NCBI GenBank assembly: GCA_947624945.1
Contig: CANQMJ010000031.1
Span: forward strand, 1-20,056
Direction: 5' to 3'
Length of the DNA: 20,056 nt
Source of the DNA: an uncultured Clostridia bacterium
GTDB lineage: Bacteria; Bacillota; Clostridia; Oscillospirales; CAG-272
Shown here: in pieces, positions 1 through 8,180 of the stretch
How positions within the stretch are numbered: position 1 is the first letter of the stretch
How the letters are laid out: the number at the start of each line of letters is the position of its first letter
Notes under the pieces: model-generated
Told to the model about the DNA's origin: nothing
What the model saw: only the letters and a program-made list of their open reading frames with translations
The model's database searches: none
Translations under genes and position numbers: made by a program

Positions 1-1091
1 AATATCCACGTACCCGCACGGCGCATTTTCCCGCCGTGCCGCAGATGCATCGCCTCGCCCGCCATCATCGGCAGCGTCAGTCCCTTTCCGGGACGCGTGG
101 GAGGCGCGCTCTCGCCCCGTAAAAGCTCCGCTGACGCGTCGTCGCTTTTGTCTATCTCGTCTATGGCGAGCGTCGGACGGTCGCCGTCCACGATGACGGG
201 CGCGTCGTCAGGCTTGCCGAGCGTTACCGTGCGCGCGTCAGACATTTTTATTATAACGCGGTCGCGCAGCACCGCGACTGTCAGCTCCGCGGACGCGGCG
301 TTCGGTTCCGTCAGGAGTCTGAGCGTGACGGAATCGTCGGCGCCGAGCGTTTTCTCGTCGAGCTCGCCCGTGTATATGACGTTGTCCGACGACGATGTGA
401 GCCCGCCCCTCTCCCAGCTTTCACTGTCGGACACTATGCGTCCGTCCGACAGCCTGATTATGCGGTCGGCAAAGAAGCGCGCGATGCTCTCCTCGTGCGT
501 GACCATTATCACAAGGCTGTTTTTGGACGCGCGGCGGAGAAGCGTGCAGACGGCGCGGGTGTTTTCCTCGTCAAGATTGCCCGTCGGCTCGTCGGCGAAT
601 ATGACGCGCGGCTGTCTTGCGAGCGCTCTCGCTATCGCGACTCGCTGCTGCTGTCCACCCGACAGTTCCTCAACATTGCGGCGGATATAGCGTTCCATAT
701 CGACGGCTTTAAGCGCGAGTTTTACGCGCTTTATCTTCTCTTTATGGCTGAGTCCGAGGCTGTGCAGACCCAGATAAACATTATATGCCGCGCTGTGTTC
801 GGGCAGAAGATAATAATTCTGGAATATGTACCCGAAATTTCTGTTTCTCGCAAGCTCGAACGATCTTGTGCCGTACCTCGACACGGTCAGACCGTCGACG
901 GTGAGATCGCCACGGTCGAAAGTATCGAGCCCGCCGACGGCGTTGAGAAGGCTCGTCTTTCCGCATCCGGACGGACCGAGTATGCAGACAAATCCCCTGT
1001 CGGGCAGCGAAAACGTCACATCGTGCAGGACCGTATTCGACGTGCGCCTGCGGCGGTCGTACGTTTTATATAGATTTTTTACCTCTATCAT
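1..1091 (-). CDS. ABC transporter ATP-binding protein, probably a MacB-type ATPase-permease (C-terminus off the window)
   Basis: The gene starts at ATG 1091-1089 and stays open to the left edge, giving 363 visible residues. I read an ABC ATPase domain over residues 1-220: Walker A GPSGCGKT at 39-46, Q-loop Gln91 (FQNYYLLP), signature LSGGQQQR at 143-150, Walker B VIFADEPTGNLD from 163, and switch His199. Residues 221-363 are a hydrophilic acidic segment ending in a basic stretch (MHLRHGGKMRRAG). By analogy with clostridial ATPase-permease fusions this would lead into a first membrane helix, but no helix is reached inside the window. The start ATG overlaps the stop of the upstream 800-residue ABC gene (ATGA), so the two are translationally coupled and may form one heteromeric exporter. 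The substrate cannot be told. The ATPase assignment is certain; the permease half is inferred. Confidence 0.88.
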   Translation of the reverse strand, partial: MIEVKNLYKTYDRRRRTSNTVLHDVTFSLPDRGFVCILGPSGCGKTSLLNAVGGLDTFDRGDLTVDGLTVSRYGTRSFELARNRNFGYIFQNYYLLPEHSAAYNVYLGLHSLGLSHKEKIKRVKLALKAVDMERYIRRNVEELSGGQQQRVAIARALARQPRVIFADEPTGNLDEENTRAVCTLLRRASKNSLVIMVTHEESIARFFADRIIRLSDGRIVSDSESWERGGLTSSSDNVIYTGELDEKTLGADDSVTLRLLTEPNAASAELTVAVLRDRVIIKMSDARTVTLGKPDDAPVIVDGDRPTLAIDEIDKSDDASAELLRGESAPPTRPGKGLTLPMMAGEAMHLRHGGKMRRAGTWI

Positions 1092-3490
1092 GATGCTGCC
1101 TCGCTTCCGTCATCAAGGTCGATATCGTATCGCACGCTGCCGAGCGGATACACATTCTTTCCGAGCGAGTGTACTACCCATACTGCCGATATCGCCGAAA
1201 GGAACATGTGGACGCCGATAAGAAGAAAGATGTAAGGCGTCGGCAGATGCATCAGCATATCCGTTATCTTTGCGACGCCGAGTGTGGCGCACACGTATAT
1301 CCCCGCGGCACCTATCGCCTCGCCGAGAACGGTGAAAACCGCCGTCTGAATTATAACTGAGCATTTTGCGGTGCGTCCCGTAAGCCCGATATTGTTGAGA
1401 AGTCTGAAGCTGTCGTTTTCGGTCGAGAACATCGCCCGCAGAACGACGACCTGAAGCACAGCCGTGACTGCAAGCACGGCGATGCAAATCGTGAGCGTCT
1501 GCGCACGTTCAGCTGCAAGCTCTACGTCGACAGTCGTCGAACCCTGACGGTATACTGATATCGCGTTATAACCCGCTTTGTCGAGCGCTTTGAGCACCGC
1601 ATCCGTATATGCGTAATCGCTTATCGTTATGCCCGCCTCGTCGCGCTTTTGCCAGCAGAGCGTGTCAAACGCGTCGTAAGGCACGAGCACCTCTCTGTCT
1701 CTGCCGTTGTAATAGAGGACTTCCGTCGTCCCGTAATCCGAGCCGAACGTCTTCGGCAAAAGCTCTACTTCACGGTAATTGCCGTTATCGTCCGTGTCCT
1801 CGCTGCGGAACGTATGCGGCTCGATGTTCCTGTTCGGCTTTTCGCCCGCATACCTTTTGAGCGTATTATAGAAATCGTTTGCGCCGCCGGCGAAATATCC
1901 GTCCTCGATGAACGACGCCTGACACAGGTCGTAAAGTTCGTTATCCGAGCCGTCCGAATCCTCGGACGGATACTCGACTGCAAGTGAGTTGCTCGGGATA
2001 TAGATGAAACCGTGGTCGAGCTCGTACTCCTTTGCCTTTCCGTATTCGTACGACTGGCGGAAAAACCGTCCGAGGTCGGTGTGGAAGAATAATCCCTCGT
2101 CGTACTCCGTCCTGCCGACGACTTTGAATTTCATCGTGCTGTACGTGTATCCGTTCGCGTTCATCGTTTTGGGGTCGACGAAGTGAATGTCAATAACGTC
2201 GCCGACAGCAAGGTCGTCGTTGCCGGACACGATCTCGTACATGTTCTCGGGCAGCCTTCCCTCCGAGATGAAATCATCGCCGCCGCGCAGCAAAGGGACA
2301 GTCCTCACAAACGGCGCGTCGTCGTGCATTTTGTTTACGCTGTACGTCACAAGCTGCTCTTCGAATACGCGCGTTTCTTCATTCATTACCCACTCCGTGC
2401 GCACCGAATACTCGGTGTCAAAATCAACGCCTTCGCGGTAGCAGTACTGAACGTCGGAGACGTTGCCCCACGTCTCGACTGCTTTGACGTGCGGGATCGA
2501 GAGAAACGTCTCGTAATCGTCGTCTGTCAGCTCGTCGCCCGGGTTTGCCCCGAGCACCACGATCCTTGTCGGGTCGCCGTTTCTGAACGCCGAGTCGTCG
2601 TACTTTTTCGTCGGAGTATCGTCTAACGACGATATGAACACTCCGAGAAACGCGAACACGGCAAAAGATGTGATCGCGAAAAACAGCACCATCATCGCCG
2701 TCCATATCGGGCGTCCCGCACACTGTATGCGAGCCACATACGGACTCAGCGCTCGATGCTTCTTTTTTTCTATCACTGGTTCTGGTCCGGGCGTCGGCGC
2801 GGGACGAAGATTTGTGTCAGCGGTGATATGACCGTCCTGTAAGACGATATGACGCGTGACGAAGTCCTTCGCCTCGTCGAATTCGTGTGTGATGAGTATG
2901 ACGAGCCTGTCCTTCGACGCGTCGGCGAGCAGCTCTATTATCTTTCTGCTGTTCTCCGAGTCGAGGTTTCCCGTCGGTTCGTCTGCGATAAGTATGGGCG
3001 CGGGCTTTGCAAGCGCGCGGGCAATGCTTAAACGCTGTTTTTGCCCGCTCGACAGCTTTGCCGCGCGCCGTCCGCGCAGCTTCCACAAGTCGACGCGGCG
3101 AAGTATGTCCTTAGCGGCGCTTTTCGCCGCGGCTTTGTCCATACCGGCAAAGATCAGCGCGCTCATCACATTGCGTGTCACGGAGAGCCCCGGCAATATG
3201 CCGTAATTCTGCGAGATAAAGCTGATGTTGTCGCGTCTGTATTTTTCCCTGTCAAGTCCGCCGTAATGCGACGTGGGACTGCCGTTAAAATACATTTCCC
3301 CGCTCTCATACGGGAGTATGCCGCCCATGACGTGCGCGAGCGTCGACTTGCCGCTGCCGCTCTCGCCCGTCACCGCGATGAACTCGCCGCGCTCGAACGA
3401 CACGCTGACGGAATCAAGCCCGACGACAACAGACTGCGCGCCCGTATAATACTTGCCGACACGCACAAGTTCAAGCAGTTTGTCCGCCAT
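1088..3490 (-). CDS. MacB-type ABC transporter, ATP-binding and FtsX-like permease fusion
   Basis: This is an 800-residue fusion. The ATPase domain (1-225) has Walker A GESGSGKST at 42-50, Q-loop Gln94, signature LSSGQKQR at 146-153 (LSSGQ instead of LSGGQ), Walker B ILIADEPTGNLD from 166 and His202. A Pro/Lys-rich linker leads to one membrane helix (about 263-288), a large outside domain of roughly 370 residues rich in Asp, Tyr and Glu, and three C-terminal helices (from about 670, 710 and 750). This four-helix plan is that of the MacB/FtsX family, which moves substrates such as peptides, lipoproteins or antibiotics by pulling from outside rather than through a channel. The start is supported by GAGGGG 7 nt upstream. 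The stop overlaps the next ABC gene (ATGA). No sensor kinase or regulator lies beside it, so bacitracin-type sensing is not supported. Confidence 0.9.
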   Translation of the reverse strand: MADKLLELVRVGKYYTGAQSVVVGLDSVSVSFERGEFIAVTGESGSGKSTLAHVMGGILPYESGEMYFNGSPTSHYGGLDREKYRRDNISFISQNYGILPGLSVTRNVMSALIFAGMDKAAAKSAAKDILRRVDLWKLRGRRAAKLSSGQKQRLSIARALAKPAPILIADEPTGNLDSENSRKIIELLADASKDRLVILITHEFDEAKDFVTRHIVLQDGHITADTNLRPAPTPGPEPVIEKKKHRALSPYVARIQCAGRPIWTAMMVLFFAITSFAVFAFLGVFISSLDDTPTKKYDDSAFRNGDPTRIVVLGANPGDELTDDDYETFLSIPHVKAVETWGNVSDVQYCYREGVDFDTEYSVRTEWVMNEETRVFEEQLVTYSVNKMHDDAPFVRTVPLLRGGDDFISEGRLPENMYEIVSGNDDLAVGDVIDIHFVDPKTMNANGYTYSTMKFKVVGRTEYDEGLFFHTDLGRFFRQSYEYGKAKEYELDHGFIYIPSNSLAVEYPSEDSDGSDNELYDLCQASFIEDGYFAGGANDFYNTLKRYAGEKPNRNIEPHTFRSEDTDDNGNYREVELLPKTFGSDYGTTEVLYYNGRDREVLVPYDAFDTLCWQKRDEAGITISDYAYTDAVLKALDKAGYNAISVYRQGSTTVDVELAAERAQTLTICIAVLAVTAVLQVVVLRAMFSTENDSFRLLNNIGLTGRTAKCSVIIQTAVFTVLGEAIGAAGIYVCATLGVAKITDMLMHLPTPYIFLLIGVHMFLSAISAVWVVHSLGKNVYPLGSVRYDIDLDDGSEAAS

Positions 3491-3564
3491 TATCTTTTCC
3501 CCTCACTTATATGAGTACATATGCTAATGAATTATTCGCGGGATGATCCTGCAAATCACACCTG

Positions 3565-3593
3565 ATTATAGCACGTGCGCACACAAAAGTAAA
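3565..3593 (-). promoter_or_regulatory. Promoter of the ABC transporter pair
   Basis: On the minus strand a -35 TTTACT (3588-3593) is followed after 17 nt by a perfect -10 TATAAT (3565-3570), about 75 nt before the ABC start codon. The spacer holds the palindrome GCACGTGC (3571-3578). An imperfect palindrome (acttatatgagt, 3505-3516) lies in the untranslated leader next to the ribosome binding site. Either could be an operator; this is inference. Confidence 0.6.
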
Positions 3594-3672
3594 TTGCCGT
3601 TATCCCGCAATATAAGTGTTATTTGACTGCATTTTTGTAAATTTTGACATTTCGCCGACAAATGACGCGCGC

Positions 3673-4638
3673 TTATTCGCTGAACTCCATATTCGCGAAT
3701 ATACGCTCCATTCTCTCGTCTGTGAAGCGTTCGTCGATAAATTCGCCGAACGCGCTTTTCGGTTCGATGCCGTCCGTTCTGCGAACCCATCTTGTGAGCG
3801 CCGCAAGCGTCATAAATGCATTGAATATGAAGAAAACAAGCAGCGCCCATGTCACGATTTTGCCGATCTTATTCGGTATTTTGAGTATCCATTTAGCCAT
3901 TATCGGATATATGCGTTTTATCCAAAGTACGCCGAGAAATCCCCAAAAGAATGAGTACAAAAGGCATATTCTGCCGTTCAAATTGAACGGCATGCCGCTG
4001 TAATCCCACGAACGTGTGCCGAACAGCGCCTCCTGCCCCCATGAGCAAACGTATTCGAGCGCACTGCCCACTATCATGCCGCCGATAAACGAAATAGACG
4101 CGCCGCGGTTGCGGAACTTATATAGAAACACGGTCAAAAGGACCGCACCCGCGCCGTACAGCAGATTGAACGGTCCGTAGACGAGTCCCGAGCGGCTCTC
4201 AATATAACCGTTTGTGACAAGGCACCATAAAAGCTCGATAACAACGCCGGCAAAGCTGCCGACAAATCCGATGAGCAGTATCTTATATATATTTAGTCCC
4301 TTGGCAAACGAATCCGACATGCTCTCCGACAGGTCGACAGCGGCATTGGCTGGAGACGGAATATTAAATCTTCTCTTCTTTTGCTGCTTTCTGATATCAT
4401 AAAGACGCGCGTGGAACTCGTCGCTTATCCTGAACGTTTCGACCTGAGCCTTTGCCATATTCGACGTCGCGCGCTTTAACGATTCATCCATTTTTATCAT
4501 TTCCTCGGAATTCGGATCGTCCACCATGCGCGGATAAATCTCCGCCACCTCACGCTCCGTCGACGATACAGTCTCCAAAAGTCGGAGACTTTCATTTTCA
4601 ATTTCGGATACAAAATCCTTTTTTACGCTTTCTCCCAT
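3673..4638 (-). CDS. CmpB-family (putative type IV ABC transporter) membrane protein with an N-terminal helical extension
   Basis: This 321-residue protein begins with about 110 charged, helix-prone residues (1-90 rich in Glu, Lys and Met), followed by about five membrane segments (117-140, 153-173, 183-198, 222-241, 262-282). The core carries the family hallmarks LVYGPFNLLYGAGA (152-165), GSALEY (191-196) and WDYSGMPFNLNGRICL (211-226). This matches the PF06541 family, named putative ABC-transporter type IV, whose biochemical role is poorly defined. The start has AAAGGA about 9 nt upstream. It follows the UvrA2-like gene by 37 nt and is probably co-transcribed with it. I see no clear terminator between this gene and the ABC promoter downstream. 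The long N-terminal cytosolic region before the core is notable. Confidence 0.8.
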   Translation of the reverse strand: MGESVKKDFVSEIENESLRLLETVSSTEREVAEIYPRMVDDPNSEEMIKMDESLKRATSNMAKAQVETFRISDEFHARLYDIRKQQKKRRFNIPSPANAAVDLSESMSDSFAKGLNIYKILLIGFVGSFAGVVIELLWCLVTNGYIESRSGLVYGPFNLLYGAGAVLLTVFLYKFRNRGASISFIGGMIVGSALEYVCSWGQEALFGTRSWDYSGMPFNLNGRICLLYSFFWGFLGVLWIKRIYPIMAKWILKIPNKIGKIVTWALLVFFIFNAFMTLAALTRWVRRTDGIEPKSAFGEFIDERFTDERMERIFANMEFSE

Positions 4639-4675
4639 TGTACTGATCCTTTCTTTTCGTATTATATCGGCAATT

Positions 4676-7198
4676 TTACGTATGACTGCCGTCGATGTAC
4701 CGTTTTAAGTATGCGCCTGTTTTGCTGCGCTCGCACTTACATATCTCTTCCGGTGTACCTGCCGTGACTATTTCGCCGCCGTCGACACCTCCGCCCGGTC
4801 CCATGTCCACGACATAATCGGAGTTTCTTATCACGTCGAGGTCGTGTTCTATCACGATGACGGTCGCGCCGTTTTCGATCAGATCGTCGAATACCTTGAG
4901 AAGCGTTTCCACGTCGAGCGGGTGCAGACCTATCGTCGGCTCGTCGAACACGAATACGGTGTCATCCTGTCCCTTCCCCATCTCGCCCGCGAGCTTCAGC
5001 CTCTGCGCCTCGCCGCCCGACAGACTCGGAGTTTCCTCTCCGAGCGTCAGATATCCGAGTCCGAGCTCGTGAAGTACGCTCAACTTGCGCGATACGAGCG
5101 GAAGATCGGCGCACGCGTCCATTGCCTCGTCTATGCTCATATCCATCAGCTCCGGAAGCGTGCATACACGTCCGCCGTGCTTTGGTATGCGGCACACAAG
5201 GCTCGCTTCCTTTGAGTACCGCGAGCCGCCGCAGTCGGGACACGGTATCTCTACGTCGGGCAGAAACTGAACGTCGAGATCTATCCTGCCCGTGCCGTCG
5301 CATGTCGGGCACCGCAGCCTTCCCGTATTGTACGAAAAGTCGCCCGCCTTATATCCCTTCTTCTTCGCGTCCTCCGTCCTAGCGTACACCTTGCGCAGCT
5401 CGTCGTGGACGTCGGCGTATGTCGCGACTGTCGAGCGCACGTTTATGCCTATCGGCGTCGCGTCTATCAGCTTGACATGCGATATCCCGTCGGCGGATAT
5501 TGATTTGACGTGCTTCGGCATAGCGCCTTTGCGTATCGACGATTCGAGCGCCGGGATAAGGCTCTCAAGTATAAGCGTCGTTTTGCCGGAACCCGACACT
5601 CCGGTCACCGCGATAAGCCGTCCCTTCGGGATTACAACGTCGAGCGGCTTTACCGTATGTATCTCCGACGTCGACATCTTTATCGCGCCGAGCGAAAACA
5701 TTTCGTCGGGAGAGGGATGACGTCCGACCACGACTCGCGATTTTCCCGAAAGAAAACCGCCTATGCGCGAGTTCGGATCGTTTTCCACATCTTTGAGCGG
5801 TCCCTGCGCTATTATCGTTCCGCCGCCAGCCCCGGCGTCGGGACCGAGCTCGATAAGCCAGTCCGCCTCCGACAGCACGTTTGTGTCGTGGTCGACGAGG
5901 ACTACCGTGTTGCCATCCGATATCAGGTCGCGCATGACGCCTGTCAACCCCTCGAGGTTAGACGGGTGCAGACCTATCGACGGCTCGTCGAGAACGTAGA
6001 GGACGCCTGTCGTGCGGTTGCGGACTGCGCGCGCAAGCTGCATTCTCTGCCGCTCGCCTGTGGAAAGCGTCGACGCGGCGCGGTCAAGCGTAAGATAGGA
6101 TAGTCCGAGGTCGACAAGGCGACGCGCCGCACCTTTGAACGAATCGCATATGCTCTCTGCCATCGGACGCATTTCCTCCGGCAGCGACGCCGGCACGATG
6201 TTCACCCACTCGCAAAGATCGGAGAGCGTCATCGTGCAAGCCTCCGCGAGCGATATGCCGCGCAGCCTCGGCGCGCGCGCTTCATCGCTCAACCGAGTGC
6301 CGCCGCAGTCGGGACATATATCCTGACGCAGAAACTTTTCGACGCGCTTCATGCCGTTTTCGTCCTTGACCTTTGAAAGCGCGTTCTCGACCGTATACGT
6401 CGCGTTGAAATATGTAAAATCCATATCTCCCGACGCGCCGCTCGTCTTATTTTGGTAGATGATATTTTTCTTAACTGCCGGTCCGTGAAAGACTATGTCG
6501 CGCTCCTTTTCGGTGAGTTCGCAGAACGGCACGTTCGTCCGCACGCCCATTTCCCTGGCAATATCCTTCATCAGCGACCACATCAGCGTCTGCCACGGTG
6601 CGACGGCGCCCTCGTCTATCGAAAGCGACTCGTCGGGTACGAGCGTCGACTCGTCAACGGTGCGTATAATGCCCGTGCCGTCGCATTTTTTGCACGCGCC
6701 CTGACTGTTGAACGCGAGCTCCTCGGCGCCCGGCGCAAAGAACCGCTCGCCGCATACGGGGCAAACGACAGGCAGTCCCGCCGCGACGTTCAGCGACGGC
6801 TCCGCATAGTGCCCGTTCGGGCAGCGGTGGCTCGCGAGCCGCGAGAACATCAGCCGCAGACTGTTTAAGAGCTCCGTGCCCGTGCCGAACGTACTGCGTA
6901 TGCCCGGAACTCCCGGACGCTGACGCAGCGCAAGCGATGCCGGAACGTACAGCACATCGTCTACCTGTGCCTTTTCTGCCTGCGTCATTCGCCTGCGCGT
7001 ATATGTCGACAGCGATTCGAGATACCGTCGTGACCCCTCCGCGTACAGTATGCCGAGCGCGAGCGAGGATTTGCCCGAGCCGGAAACGCCCGCTATCCCC
7101 ACTATTTTGTGCAGCGGTATGTCTACGTCTATATTTTTCAGATTGTGTACGCGTCCGCCGCGTACAATTATTTTGTCGGGAATGTCATGTTCCGCCAT
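4676..7198 (-). CDS. UvrA2-like (DrrC-type) double ABC ATPase, excinuclease subunit A paralogue
   Basis: The protein is 840 residues, about 100 shorter than housekeeping UvrA, which fits the shorter paralogues lacking the UvrB-interaction region. NBD1 has Walker A GVSGSGKS (37-44), signature LSTGERQR and Walker B VLYVLDEPSIGLHP. NBD2 has GVSGSGKTT, signature LSGGEAQR and VFVFDEPTIGLHP. Cys pairs inserted in each half (CKKCDGTG/CPDCGGTR and CPTCDGTG/CPDCGGSR) match the UvrA zinc modules. The LSTGERQR form of NBD1 is typical of this subfamily. The start is set at ATG 7198 because GGGAG lies 7-9 nt upstream; an in-frame GTG at 7222 has no such site. Relatives are linked to resistance against DNA-binding drugs (DrrC) or accessory repair. 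Which applies here is open, but the adjacent transporter-type genes favour a protective role. Confidence 0.88.
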   Translation of the reverse strand: MAEHDIPDKIIVRGGRVHNLKNIDVDIPLHKIVGIAGVSGSGKSSLALGILYAEGSRRYLESLSTYTRRRMTQAEKAQVDDVLYVPASLALRQRPGVPGIRSTFGTGTELLNSLRLMFSRLASHRCPNGHYAEPSLNVAAGLPVVCPVCGERFFAPGAEELAFNSQGACKKCDGTGIIRTVDESTLVPDESLSIDEGAVAPWQTLMWSLMKDIAREMGVRTNVPFCELTEKERDIVFHGPAVKKNIIYQNKTSGASGDMDFTYFNATYTVENALSKVKDENGMKRVEKFLRQDICPDCGGTRLSDEARAPRLRGISLAEACTMTLSDLCEWVNIVPASLPEEMRPMAESICDSFKGAARRLVDLGLSYLTLDRAASTLSTGERQRMQLARAVRNRTTGVLYVLDEPSIGLHPSNLEGLTGVMRDLISDGNTVVLVDHDTNVLSEADWLIELGPDAGAGGGTIIAQGPLKDVENDPNSRIGGFLSGKSRVVVGRHPSPDEMFSLGAIKMSTSEIHTVKPLDVVIPKGRLIAVTGVSGSGKTTLILESLIPALESSIRKGAMPKHVKSISADGISHVKLIDATPIGINVRSTVATYADVHDELRKVYARTEDAKKKGYKAGDFSYNTGRLRCPTCDGTGRIDLDVQFLPDVEIPCPDCGGSRYSKEASLVCRIPKHGGRVCTLPELMDMSIDEAMDACADLPLVSRKLSVLHELGLGYLTLGEETPSLSGGEAQRLKLAGEMGKGQDDTVFVFDEPTIGLHPLDVETLLKVFDDLIENGATVIVIEHDLDVIRNSDYVVDMGPGGGVDGGEIVTAGTPEEICKCERSKTGAYLKRYIDGSHT

Positions 7199-7272
7199 TA
7201 TTTTACTCTCCCGCATATCCACGTTTTTATTAAACGCGCGGCATATAGTTTCCCGCGCCTGTCCGAATAAAT

Positions 7273-7301
7273 ATTATAACAACAATCATATCACGGCGCA
7301 A
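7273..7301 (-). promoter_or_regulatory. Probable promoter of the UvrA2-like/CmpB unit
   Basis: On the minus strand TTGCGC (7296-7301) is followed after 17 nt by a perfect -10 TATAAT (7273-7278), about 75 nt upstream of the ATG. The -35 matches consensus only in its first three bases. It is divergent from the DUF402 promoter about 90 bp away. Confidence 0.5.
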
Positions 7302-7367
7302 GTGTTATTTTGCCTTTTATCGGACGGACAATTGACCGCAATAATGCGGCAGCTACGTAAAAATATT

Positions 7368-7396
7368 TTGCTTTTTTAGCGCGTGTGTGGTACAAT
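7368..7396 (+). promoter_or_regulatory. Extended -10 promoter of the DUF402 gene
   Basis: TTGCTT (7368-7373), a 17-nt spacer ending in TGG, then TACAAT (7391-7396). The TGN directly before the -10 makes this an extended -10 promoter, which compensates for the weak -35. It lies 42 nt upstream of the ATG. Confidence 0.6.
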
Positions 7397-7438
7397 AATC
7401 TGTCGATGTAAAATCAAATCGGAGTATAATGAGCTGAC

Positions 7439-8041
7439 ATGAAGCATAAACGGCTTGACCGTGACCTTTGGGGGTTCGAGCATTATCCCTATTATCAAAT
7501 GCGGCTCGACTGCGAGCAGTTTCACGGACTTGCGTGCCTGATACGTCTGACCGACGGCGGCTCTTACTATTGGAACGCGCCCAAAGCCGGACACATACAG
7601 GTGGTGGGCAAAGGCATGACATGGCTCGAACTCGTGCCCGACGGCGCGCGCCGCGTCATAACGGTCAAATTTTTTCCCGACTACACGCACGATGCGGGGA
7701 GAATAAACTACCCCTCTCCCGCGAACGAAAAATATCAGCCGTCCGTGTGGTACGTCGACATCGCCGAAGGACTCGAATACGGCGACGACGGCGTCGCCGT
7801 CTACATAGACAAATATCTCGACGTCATATTTACGCCGGAGGGCGACGTCAAGGTCGACGACCGCGACGAGCTCGACGAAGCATACCGCTCGGGCGACATA
7901 ACAAAGGAGCAGTACGAATCGGCGCTCGACGAGGGCGACGCGATACTCTCCGAGCTTTGCTCCGATATTTCCGCGACAGACCGATGGTGCGCCGAGATAA
8001 GGCAGATAGTCGAGGACAAAATAGCAGCAGACAACGTTTAG
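7439..8041 (+). CDS. DUF402 domain protein (possible nucleotide phosphatase)
   Basis: A 200-residue soluble protein. Residues about 100-165 carry the DUF402 pattern: WYVDIAEGLEY, then VYIDKYLDVIFTPEGDVKVD, then an acidic helix with DELDEAYRSGDITKEQYE. The N-terminal half is a beta-rich region with many aromatic residues. Characterised members are FomD, which hydrolyses a CMP-phosphonate, and staphylococcal Ntdp, which hydrolyses nucleoside di- and triphosphates; a metal-dependent phosphohydrolase is therefore plausible but not shown. The start must be ATG 7439 because a TGA lies three codons upstream in frame. GGAG at 7421-7424 is 14 nt away, too far for an ideal site; it is instead well placed for a two-codon frame, ATG AGC TGA, at 7429-7437 that ends one base before this start. 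The gene is a single transcription unit. Confidence 0.8.
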   Translation: MKHKRLDRDLWGFEHYPYYQMRLDCEQFHGLACLIRLTDGGSYYWNAPKAGHIQVVGKGMTWLELVPDGARRVITVKFFPDYTHDAGRINYPSPANEKYQPSVWYVDIAEGLEYGDDGVAVYIDKYLDVIFTPEGDVKVDDRDELDEAYRSGDITKEQYESALDEGDAILSELCSDISATDRWCAEIRQIVEDKIAADNV

Positions 8042-8076
8042 TCAAGACCACCGGTAAACCGGTGGTCTTGACTTTT
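8041..8076 (+). terminator. Intrinsic terminator of the DUF402 gene
   Basis: Perfect 14-bp stem: GTCAAGACCACCGG (8041-8054), loop TAAA, CCGGTGGTCTTGAC (8059-8072), then TTTT. The stem begins at the last base of the TAG stop codon, so the 3' untranslated region is essentially only the terminator. Confidence 0.92.
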
Positions 8077-8083
8077 CACATCG

Positions 8084-8126
8084 AAAAAGCGCGAAAGGAG
8101 CGTTTCAAAATACGTTCCTTCCGCGC
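8084..8126 (-). terminator. Intrinsic terminator of the sigma/partner operon
   Basis: On the minus strand the arms GCGCG-AAGGAACGT (8126-8112 with one mismatch position) and ACGCTCCTT-CGCGC (8103-8089) pair around an 8-nt loop, with one G-U pair. Five T residues follow directly (8088-8084). It faces the DUF402 terminator, separated by only about 8 bp. Confidence 0.85.
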
Positions 8127-8180
8127 ACAAAATATTTTTGATGTTACTTCGTCGGGTCATACGGCGGCGATGTCACGACT

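Noticed and set aside
97..1073. Plus-strand open frames
   Set aside because: They are antisense to the clear ABC ATPase domain (Walker A, signature, Walker B on the minus strand) and carry no motif.
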